This document shows positions 54,110 to 64,000 of a stretch of DNA of 64,000 nt, in pieces. Position numbers and translations under genes: made by a program. How positions within the stretch are numbered: the first letter of the stretch is position 1; each line of letters begins with the position of its first letter. Source of the stretch: Acanthosoma haemorrhoidale (Eukaryota > Arthropoda > Insecta > Hemiptera > Acanthosomatidae); assembly GCA_930367205.1 (NCBI GenBank), contig OV884011.1, forward strand, positions 111,343,139-111,407,138, given 5' to 3'. Below the pieces are notes generated by a model that was not told where the DNA came from, did not search any database, and saw only the letters and a list, made by a program, of their open reading frames with translations.

Positions 54110-54530
54110 AGCCCGCTTAGATCCATCCGGTGGTGCAGCGGAAGGCATCGGCAGTGGAAGGTTCGTAGAACTGGCCGCTAGATTGTGACAGCCGTTGGGC
54201 AGAGTAGGACGCAGGCGTCGTCCAGGATCGATCCTACTTGTGTCCGCGGCCGCCGACGGGTGGTATCATGGACTTGGGCAACATCAAGTAAGTCCGCTGT
54301 ATTTTATATGGTATGTAGTGTATCTGTATCATGTCTGTGTGAAGCTGGGAACGCGTGCATTACAGCCTGAGGCACGCTGCATGTAGGAAAAGTGCTCTGC
54401 AGGACGAGTCAACAAGTACCTCCTGCCGCGGTAACCTTCCGTCAACTGTCCAGCGTGCAGCCACTGGCATAGCTCTCTTGCGGCACGCTATATGTCGAAC
54501 TCCCGTCTGGATGTACATTGTTTTAAGGGA
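54110..54530 (+). other. CpG-rich island with a possible first coding exon
   Basis: This stretch is much richer in G, C and CpG than its surroundings. It contains GGTATCATGG at 54262-54271; the ATG (54268) opens a short frame MDLGNI and then the sequence AAGTAAGTCC at 54286-54295, a near-consensus 5' splice site. Unspliced, the frame would stop at once. This could be the promoter and first coding exon of a + strand gene whose other exons lie further right or beyond the window. I could not find a second exon or name a protein. Alternatively it is a GC-rich repeat fragment. Confidence 0.3.
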
Positions 54531-54539
54531 TAAATAATT

Positions 54540-57500
54540 AAATGAAATTTGGATGTCAGTGTTTATTTGGTTGAGAATGAATTAAAATTTTATTTTTAAT
54601 ATAGAAAATGTCATAAAACAGTCTACGTGGTTTAACTAAAAAAATCGCCTCAACTGATACTGTTCTACACCTTTATTTGAACGTGAGCATGTTCAACCTT
54701 CCTTCTGAATACAATGTTATTATTATAAAACATTTCGTAACCAATCAATTTTTGTTGGCAATGACAAGTATAATTAGTGCATCAGAGGAAATATAATAAA
54801 TGCCATTTTTGCTATTAAGGAGTAAATTAGAATAAATAATTTTTTTTAAATATTACAGCTTCTCAGTGGCTGCGGGAAACAAGCAATTGACAAAATAAAG
54901 TTTGGAATGCGTACAAAAGTTTTTCGTTGGTATCTAGTTCTTTTTTCAATGGGCAGTCCCTTCCCCCACTTGTCAGCCCGTTGTTGTCAGACCCTTTTTA
55001 GCCGACAAACGCGGTTAACCGGGAATTTGCAATCTATCCTATTTCAACTGAGATAAAACATTTGGTTAAAAGTTTTGCATACATTTACATTCCACACGCG
55101 GCGTTAAGTGGATGTAATGTGATGTATGCGGTAAAACACAATAACACAAAGCTATTAGCACACAAATTTATAATGGATAAATACAAGCGGGAAACCATCG
55201 TATAGTGCTATAAATGATTATTGCGGTTGCAAAAATATATTGTGGGCTCCACCTGTGGCGGGAGAGAAGGCCTTGTTGCTTGGCCTGTTTTCCAGCAACA
55301 AGTGAGAAAGGCCTAGCTAGAAAGACTTTTGTCTGGTGGGCCCTAGTAGACCTCTCCCCCTGTCACAAATAATTTCTGACATGTTCTGACAAACTCTTGT
55401 TTTGGCGGGGCAGTTAGACTTCGGGAATGGTGTCCTTCACTCCGGAGTATCTTCTACTGCTTCGGAAATCTTCAGCGATTATTTCTGTCATCACCCGAGG
55501 CTTTGACCATATCCTTTATAAAATGCGTCGAAATGTTTCAAATATATTTACACTTGAATATTCTATGATTACTGGTGTGTTTTTTTCTTCTTCAATATAT
55601 CTAAGAATAATTTAGTGGTTTGTTTGGAATCTCGCAAATGATATTAACTAAAACTTCTGTCACTGAAGAGAGATTTGAAACTCTTGACTCAAATAAATAT
55701 GGCTAGCATTAAATTTATTATACTTGTTAGGATGGAACAGCACATATTGTTGTTTTTTAACTTTTTTTTTTGGAACACCGTCGCTTTACATACATTTGTA
55801 CTTAACCAAGTCAAAATCAGATCACTCTAAAACCCTGAATAACTTAACAATCTTAACACATATGCTAATCAATGTATAATACTCACTAAGTATTCACTTC
55901 TAGGCTTAGAGATTAAAGGTGCAATCACAGGCAGTTCTCTATAATATTCTAGGAGACGGTTTCAACTTTTTAAGAAAAATACTAATTAAAGTTGTGTATC
56001 ATGTAAGTAACTTTTTATTTAACCATAACAAATTATTTACCGTCAACAAAATTTGATATCTAGCTATAATCTAATTATTATCGTTGAGGTGTAACCTGTT
56101 TTGAAACTGGTAAATTTACATGCAGCTGAAGTATGTGGACGTTGACGTTTTTCATTGATATTTATATATATATTGAAACCTACCTCATTTTTTACCATTT
56201 ATCTTTTTACTTTATTTGACCAATTTAACTTAACTAATTTGGCAGGTCTGTCATGAGATCTTTAATTCAAATTGTTTTTATGTCTTTGACATAGAAATTT
56301 ATCCCGATTGAATCGCTCGATCTCAAGACTAATGTTGTGGTTATTAATAAATTGAGAAACTAGGAATTGTGAAATATATTCAAATAAGATGGTTATAACA
56401 AATAATTATAATTATATAGAATGCTGACAAAAAGTATAAAAAAATATTCAATTCCTTTTAATTAGGATAGTTACTACTAATTACAAAAAACATGAAATTT
56501 GAGCTCAATTTCTTTTAATGGATCCCTAATAAGAAACAATATTAATATCACCCAATCGATGATCTTCCTGTAATCCAATCAACGTTACTTTCGCTGTTGG
56601 TTCTTCTCCTCTCTTCCTGTATGGTAACCGCCGATTCGGGAGCTTGCTAACTGCGTTCTTTTCAACAGTTGTGCTAAGACTGCCCGTTTATCTCATCCCC
56701 ACTCCTAGGAGCATAAGGGAAGATGCTTACCAGATGTGAGGGTTCCTCGTCATGATATTCTCAAATATCATGAATGTTACAATATATTTATATTTGTATA
56801 TCATGATGTATACTACATGATTTGATTGAACAGAATTCTTATAAGAAAATTTTGCAACATTTACATTTACACATAGGTATACGTATTACAAAAATGGCTA
56901 ACAACTTACTGAACTATAACTAACATCTTATAGTTGCTATTGAGGAATCACTGCCTAAATTATAGTTACTCTTTGAATTTCATAATTAGTCAATGATTGA
57001 TTCCATCATTTTGGGAAACAATCGGTAGTGACCACCAACATAGCATTTTAGTGAATTGTAAATGCTATAGAAAAAAAAGCTGAATGGAACATTCTACAAG
57101 CTATTCAGTATTACCACAAAACCCCAAAAGGGTTCATTAAAACTTTTACAACCAGGATATCTTGATTTCAGGCATTTCATTCAACCGGGTAGAATAGTTT
57201 TCATTTAACTTATCATTAGTCTTGTGGATCCCTAACTGGCAAGAATAAGATTGGGTGTTGTGGTTTTTTTTTCTTGTTAGATTTCATAGGCCACAATAAT
57301 TATAGTTATTAAGCTGTTAAAAATCCCCCCCAGCGAAGTAGGGAGCCGAAGGAATTTCCCGAAAATCAGTTGATCTATTTAGCTTCAGTGGATTAAGTTA
57401 ATAAATCCTGTTACTGGAGTGGCCCGCTTAGTGGGAATCGACCGAGGAGCATGCTCAGATTTTTTACTTTTTCTTACTCTGGTGAAATGAACTAGATTCA

Positions 57501-58820
57501 TGAATATTGTTATATATTTATCTTCTATAATTTACATACAAGTAAGTTGAAGGGAAACATTTTTTTCATAATAGTTCATAATATTACTTACATTTTTTAA
57601 AATTGTATTTTGCACATTTACAGAGTACAGTCAATTTGCAACGTGGATTTTAAATGGAATTCACTACAGCAGTAAACATTCTAACGAAAATATAAATATG
57701 TAACTTTAAATCTATTTCAATATTACTTTTTTTATTTATAAAATAACTAATGCAAGGCTCGATCATGATCTGTTTTTATTTCTATCTCCACTGAATAGAC
57801 TGACATGGTAGGTGACATGATAGCTGGACATTAGATACTGTGACTATATGAAGGTAATACAAAGGTAACCAATTGTCCCAATTATCATTTTTATTGATCG
57901 GTTTTCAGAATCATGTTATATTATTTATTATTTCAAGCTTTTAATCATTATTTATCATCGCCACAGGCTCTGAGGAACTCCAAAAAAAAAAGGATATTTT
58001 TATAAAAATATTTGACCGTGTAAATTTTCCATTTAGGTTTGCATAATTTTGCACGTTTTGGAAGAATATATAAATTATGTTTCGTTTAGTCGATGTCCGG
58101 GCGTTATCAATCGACTACAAAAATTAATTTAAAGAAAAGGTCAGATAAAAGTAAAAATTAAAATGTGAAAAACAACGTAAATAAATTGAAATAGCGGTTC
58201 GAAGACTAACTTAACTAACGAACTAACGATCATATCACGTAATATAATGAGTGTTAATGATTAAGAATTTGATGATTTTTGTAATTATTGTTGACTAAAT
58301 CCCAATGCTTACTAATGGCAGACACGTTTTGTAAGTTTAAAATTGTTTTTCCAGTCGTCACAATATAAAATGAACCGCTATAAAAAATGAGACACTAATT
58401 AAGGTTGAATTGTCAAAATACCCCTGTAAATACGGTTTGTGGCTTTGAAAATCTGAGAAAAACGATTAATAAAATTTAAAAATTACAGCTAAGGATCACT
58501 GTATACATTTCGTTGCACTAGGAAGATCAATGTATTCAAGTCTACATACGATTCAATTTGAAAAATTCCGTTGTTTTTTTTCATAACTGAGCTCCTTGTT
58601 TTAGACTTGGAATGAAAATACGCTTGCAAATCGTAGAATTTTCAGCCCTTCTTGAAACTCAGAAATAGCTGTGAAAATATGTAAAATGTGCACACCTACG
58701 CTTTTCTACATCTGTATTTTGCCATTTTAGCGACGACATTTGGCATTGTCACAATATAATAAAACGTGTAACATAAATGAAAAAGTCACAGAAGCTCACT
58801 ATTTTGAAATAAATCATATA
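54540..58820. other. AT-rich non-coding DNA with small GC-richer patches
   Basis: No supported gene in 4.3 kb. Patches at 54950-55110, 55240-55480, 56570-56740 and 57320-57450 have higher GC and could be regulatory or untranslated sequence, possibly intronic to the candidate exon at 54.2 kb. No ORF with a motif was found. Confidence 0.35.
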
Positions 58821-58821
58821 C

Positions 58822-59690
58822 GAGGGTGTACCCAAAAGAAACCGAACTATGCTTGTACAAAGTGATTTATTTTATTTAAAAAAATAACCTTTAATTTCCT
58901 TTATATTACTCTCCATTGGATGCAATGTACTAGTCCAATCTTTTATTTCACTGTTCGGAACATTTTTTAAATTTCTCTTTTGTGATGCCAGACAACGCCT
59001 CCGTCGTTTTTGTCTTTACTTCTTTAATTCAGCAAAACGATTTCTGGTCCCTTGTTATCTGGGGGAATAAAAATAATTCGCAAGGGGCTTGATTGGATGA
59101 ATAGGAAGGATTTGGCACATTAGTTATCAAAATTGTGGTCAAAAATCGGCACGTTTTTTTAAAGGGCTTGTGTGAGCGGGAGCGTTATCATGGTGGAAAA
59201 ACCAAAAAAATCAGGCCTTTCCCTCCGCTAACTGTTGCACAATCTTGTTAAAACTTCCAGGTAAAAAGCCTTGTTAACTCCCTGACCCGGGGAAACAAAA
59301 TCTGAATGGAAGATTCCACCCACTTTGACAAAACAAATGTTTCATCTCATCTGACGAACTTTTTGGGGGTGAGAGGAATTCGGATTCTTCCATCGCCTTG
59401 ATGATGCTTAGTTTCAGGATGTTACCTATAGCCACATTATAGTTTCTGTGCCAAGCAGGAAGTAAAACTTCATGGCCGCGCTCTGCACACGAAAATCGGC
59501 CATCACACAACTGGCAAACGAACTGTGACAAATAAATAAACACAACCGGTACGGAACCGTTTTTAGTGATGGCACTTGGCATAATGACTGGTAGATTGTT
59601 ACCGGTAAAACTTAGTACTACAAAATCTCCGCCACATACATCAGTACAGTTGCTTCTAGGTACGGCCTCGTATCCCACTATAACCATTTT
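58822..59690 (-). pseudogene. Mariner-like transposase remnant (antisense)
   Basis: On the minus strand, pieces in different frames follow the order of a mariner transposase: HPETKHHQ then PLTPKKFVR (about 59380), VSPGQGVNKAFYLEVLTRLC (about 59250), FSTMITLPLT, VPNPSYSSNQAPCELFLFPQ (about 59100, the region around the last catalytic aspartate), then KIGLVHCIQW (about 58920), typical of the C-terminus. The + strand edge CGAGGGTGTACCCAAAAG at about 58820 resembles a mariner terminal repeat. Many frameshifts; inactive. Confidence 0.75.
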
Positions 59691-59699
59691 TTATTTTGT

Positions 59700-61680
59700 C
59701 AAAATCAAGACACCGCATAGTTCTGCTATGATAGTATTAACTGTGACCATCCAGTAAATAGATAAAATATAAATTGTGAAAAATAATTAATATTTATTAC
59801 TCGCAGGGTAGTTTTAAAATTTTTTTCCTTCCAGTATGAATTATTCAAAAAAAGAGAATCCTGAGGAAAACATCTCAACTTTAAAATTCTCAATACTTTT
59901 AAATAAAAAATAAAGCAATATCAATGTTCGTACTTTCAGGTAAGAAGAACTTTCTGCATTGAGAATTCCAAGAAAATACTTATTAATGCCTTAGAGTTAT
60001 TTTGATTACATATTCAAGTGTAGTTGTAGTTTTTATTGGATTACTAAATCAATTTTCAATAATTAATTGTTATTGCTCATTATCGCAGTACAAAGCACTG
60101 AAAAATTTCAATATTTTAATAATGATTTATATTTTTAAACACTAATCTAATCCTCGATGTTTAGATTTCCTTTTAAGGGAAGCAAGGTGTGCTGTGCATG
60201 TTGATCTTTCTGATAGGGTTCTGAAAATGGACCCTTACCCTTTTCCCTTTATATAAAGCTTTATATGGCCTTCTCTATGAAACAGTGTTTCTTTGGGGGT
60301 TGAGTTTCAATTTTATCCGGACCAACACCACAACCAACAAGCTCCTTTGTGAGTTCGAAAGTTGATGGAAATATGGTGGCTTGACATGGGAAAATTTATT
60401 GCCATAAATATTAATTTTAATTCCGTTTTAATTAATTTCAGTAACTATACTTCCAAAATTAATGGCTCTTTTTTGAATTAGAAATTCCACCATGATTATT
60501 ACGGCTACGTTGTTTGAGATCAGAGCATAGAAGACTGCATAATAATTAACGATTAATGCGAAATAATTACGCGAAATAATTAAGATTATGATTGAAAAAT
60601 AGTCATAAAAGCTATAAAAGACTGAATGAACTGCTATTTGAGTACGTAAAATATAATATTTCCGTGGTGAAGGAAGAAATAATTTTCGAGATGAAATTTT
60701 ATGTTGGGGGAGTAGGGGATATGATTATCATTTCATACAAAACATTTTGTAAATATATAATAAAATAATTATAAAACATAAAGTTCTCAGTTTACCATTA
60801 ATTTACGAGTACTTGGGTTGAAAATGAAAAATTTGTACCACATATATTTACAAACAACGTTTTGAGAAACTGTTTACATTATGTGCTTATGTGAGATGGT
60901 GGGGGAATAGAGCTGTACGTCGCGTACATTTTAGAAATTTTAAGTGGACTAGATGCAGATGTGCATAATACGGCTAAACGTTCACCGTACATAAACAAAT
61001 TTTATCAAAATCTGGTCCTTAGTTTTCAACCTTACCCGATAACCAACAAAAACATCAACTTATATATTATTACTATGAACCTCTAAGAATTTTATAATTA
61101 GTTATTCAATACTTTAACTTAAAGAAAAAGTTTTATAAAACTAAAACTTCAATTAACATATAGTAAACCTTTTCATGTTTAAAATTTTTTTTTGGAGGAG
61201 GTGGATGAATCTGTCTCGAAATACACCTGTCTTGTTACACTGCTCATATGTTTTATGATCATTTTAAAATGATATCTCACGTGATAAATTACATCATGCA
61301 TTTAATAAATGATACTCGAGTGGTGGTTACGTTTTATGGGAGATACTGGATCATATCCGGAAAACAGTAATTAATATTTATTGAATCTTGGATGAACTTT
61401 AAGTAGGGGAGGGAAGTTTGAGCTGCTGCTAAAGACATTGCTTAGCTTTGAGGTTGATGTTATGCGTCTTTCGGTAAAGAGAGTTCTCATTAGATCACTC
61501 CTCACGTATAAACTTTAGTTCTAAACCTTTATCTAAAAAGGGGTTTTGCTCTTCGCTGTTTTGGTTTTTTTGTCGTTTCAGTGATATAATTACAGTGTCT
61601 TTCTTCTTGGTTCAATACTTTTATAAATGTTCTCATTCCCGCTATTTGTCAATGTCTAGAATGTAAGTAAGGTAGTTTTT
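59700..61680. other. AT-rich intergenic DNA, no gene seen
   Basis: Nothing recognisable. A TATATAAAG-type sequence at about 60250-60275 lies in a small pyrimidine-rich patch but has no ORF or exon downstream. Confidence 0.4.
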
Positions 61681-61819
61681 ACTCTATTAGACACCCCCCA
61701 CCGCTACCGGCACGATGTCAACTCTCAACATCGTGTAAAGCAGACCAAATGGTGGACATCACGGGGCTTGGCCCACCAACAACAAGTCTCTGACTGGCAC
61801 CCATAACTGCTATCCAACT

Positions 61820-62490
61820 GAATGAGCTTGCACTACATGCCTAGAGGGACTCTAGGCCCAGTCACGAGTGGACTCTCACCACTATACCGCAACAATCAAC
61901 CTCTACCGAGGCTTCCCACACTCCTTAATTCCCTCACACCACCTTCAAGGAGGTACTCCTAGTACAAGGATCCGCTCAACCCAAATATTCCTTTATTTTT
62001 CCCTCATCCTTAATCTTAAAAAAAACAAAACAAAACTTATAGACTTACTACTCTCTCCAGCATCTCATCACAAGCCCGGCTATATCCCTGAGGCTGAAAC
62101 TGCTCATATATCAGAGCGTCCTGAGGCCAGCACTGCTGTTTGGAATTCCGCTTTTCCGTTTTCTCCACACCAGCACCATAACTAGACTACAGAGCTTCCA
62201 GAACAACGCCCGAACTGCGCACTGCACTATGGCATACCTGAGCTTGCGCTACATGCCTAGAGAGACTCTAGGCTCAGCCTTCAGTGGACTCTCACCACTG
62301 CACCGCAACATTTCCACCTCTACCGAGGCTTCCCACACTCCTTAATTCCCTCACTCCACCTTCAAACACGTACTCCTAGGAAAAGGATCCGCTCACCCCA
62401 AATAAATTCCTTTATTTTTCCCTTTTCCATAATCTTAAAAAATTTGGGAGCTAACAAAAAACAAACAAAAAAAAACAAAAAAACTATATT
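61820..62490 (+). repeat. Tandemly duplicated A-tailed repeat
   Basis: The unit at about 61820-62036 recurs at about 62229-62490 (period about 410). Both share GAGCTTGC-CTACATGCCTA, GTGGACTCTCACCACT, CCTCTACCGAGGCTTCCC, GGATCCGCTCA and CCTTTATTTTTCCC, and both end in A-rich tails (AAAACAAAACAAAAC; ACAAACAAAAAAAAACAAAA). A composition ending in an A-rich tail suggests a SINE or the 3' end of a LINE, duplicated or inserted twice. The frame open at 61868-62185 has no recognised domain. Confidence 0.65.
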
Positions 62491-62499
62491 AGACAGATG

Positions 62500-64000
62500 C
62501 TGACAATAGTGGTGCGGGTCGTTCATGATTTAGGCGGTGAATACCCGAACAAAGGAAACTATTATTAACAACTCCAACAGTAAGATTACGACAAAATACT
62601 CGGGGTTATTTGTTAACACCGGGCAAAATGCCGCTAAAGGGCCTTATTATCGATGAAGGATTCTCGTTGAAGTTCCGACCGCTGAAAATTCTCATGCAGA
62701 CTGATTATGAAGGTATTTAGAAAAGGGGGTGGACAAAGATCAACGCCCAGGCAGACGGGCAAACATTGACTAAGAGATGCACGCTAATGAAATATTACTT
62801 TCTGGTTTAGAAATTAAACAAACAAAAGAGGGATGACTGTACCAGATTAGATTTGATAGTAGATCCTGTTATTTACGCTAAATTCCGAGGATATGACAAA
62901 ATATTAGTACATAATTTATTTTACGTAGTGAAAAGGCAGAATGTAATTTTATCACAATAATGAAGTTGCTTATTCAATACTTAGTGAAGATGAGATCCTT
63001 AAATGAACCTTGTCTGATTTAAACAAAACCTATGTGGGTAAACATATTTGTATTTTCTAGTAAAAATGACCGTTTGAGGTTCAGGATTTCATTAACTAAA
63101 AAAAAATTAGTTATCTGTGTAATGCCATGCAATTAAGTGATGATCTTACTAAATACTACCTCTTGATTTATACCGTAAGTTTTATGGCATTATTTTTATT
63201 AGCATACAAATCTAGTTATCGATACTATGGATGTGAGTTGGGCACCTTGGCGACAGCTGTTCTAATAACATATTTAAAAAAAAAGTTGTCATTAATTTGG
63301 TTTTATCTCATTTTCCCCCCCAACACATTGAAAATATTATCAATCAGCACGTCGTTATCATTAATTTGACAACTCACGTAATCTAATAGACAAATACGAT
63401 TGTTTTATTACTAAGTAATTAAATAATTATGACATGCTGTATTTGACATGGGTTTTGTTTTTAGCATCATTGGAGTATTATATGAATCATACAAAACATA
63501 ACACCTATTTGCAAAACGCTAACTTGAACTTGTAAACACGAATTTAACGATAGTCATTAAGACATTGTGTGATTTACATGTTAAAAAAAACGAACAAAAA
63601 ACAACAAAAAATATACACGGGGACGAGATCTTCAATTTGATACTCTACAGAATATGATGCAAAAGTACTTATATTTTTATCACAAAGTAATTAATTAATA
63701 ACTAACCCTTAATCATGTTTTGTGAGTTCGAAAATATTTTATTTGTCGTTGAACCAAATTAAATCTTTGTGTCATTGCCATGTTTATATATAAAAAGGTG
63801 GCAATAAATGGTCTCCGATTCAAAAATAAAATTAACCAAGTCCTAAAAAACCAAAATAAAATAGCACAACCACTATTGAACTAGAGCCCTTATCATGTTT
63901 ATTTCGACTTGACGCTCTTATTTGCTAGAAGAACAGTAGGAGCTAGTCATTACTCATTACTGTACTACTGTAGTTTTCTTGCCTCAGTAATAATAATTAA
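62500..64000. other. AT-rich intergenic DNA, no gene supported
   Basis: One ORF at 63127-63369 (+, 80 codons, true ATG) has two hydrophobic stretches but no recognisable family motif and no splice-consistent partner. It is noted but not called as a gene. Confidence 0.35.

Noticed and set aside
59274..59687. 137-codon minus-strand ORF resembling a secreted cysteine-containing protein
   Set aside because: Its right part overlaps a mariner remnant in a neighbouring frame (VSPGQGVNKAFYLEV), so it is a shadow frame of a dead transposase.
63127..63369. 80-codon hydrophobic ORF near the right edge
   Set aside because: True ATG but no receptor or transporter motif; the composition is expected from AT-rich DNA.

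Overview
This is a stretch of AT-rich eukaryotic nuclear DNA from an insect. The strongest evidence is a spliced gene of the insect-only odorant receptor family (7tm_6). The transposon mix also fits an insect: Ty3/Gypsy with several primer types, BEL/Pao, Jockey-like LINEs, a GTF2IRD2-like hAT, mariner and Tc1. I cannot fix the order; the receptor and the hAT would suit a hemipteran, but that is inference. There is no operon logic, no rRNA or tRNA gene, and no CRISPR.

The main host gene is an odorant receptor on the + strand, 16112-41873, rebuilt here from five exons (16112-17010, 35257-35356, 35459-35563, 41581-41736, 41811-41873). The phases match at every junction and give 440 codons plus TAA. 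Three of the exons are too short to stand out as ORFs. Intron 1 (18,246 bp) and intron 3 (6,017 bp) are packed with transposons, while introns 2 and 4 are 102 and 74 bp.

Layout. 1-8.1 kb: old repeats, including a diverged inverted repeat, LTR fragments, a BEL/Pao pol tail and a solo LTR with its target duplication. 8.5-13.2 kb: LINE fragments, one split by hAT copy 1. 13.2-16.1 kb: an LTR-like repeat, a mariner remnant and the receptor 5' flank. 17.3-34.9 kb (intron 1): LINE fragment, Gypsy gag remnant, antisense Gypsy pol remnant, two LINE copies in inverted orientation, and an antisense Gypsy with a young intact Gypsy inside its gag. 36.1-41.1 kb (intron 3): an LTR with a tRNA-Trp type primer site, a Tc1 remnant and a degenerate copy of the young Gypsy family. 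43.1-52.1 kb: further Gypsy remnants, one of which carries hAT copy 2 with an intact transposase. 52.2-64 kb: a 39-bp minisatellite, a CpG-rich island with a possible first coding exon, a mariner remnant, a duplicated A-tailed repeat, and long featureless AT-rich DNA.

Two element families look recently active. The hAT copies are almost identical, sit in opposite orientations on either side of the receptor gene, and differ in length only by a 2-bp frameshift. The young Gypsy has identical 180-bp LTRs, intact gag and pol, and a gag that ends in a single in-frame UGA before pol. Coding calls and target duplications were read by eye; identities and species assignment were not computed.
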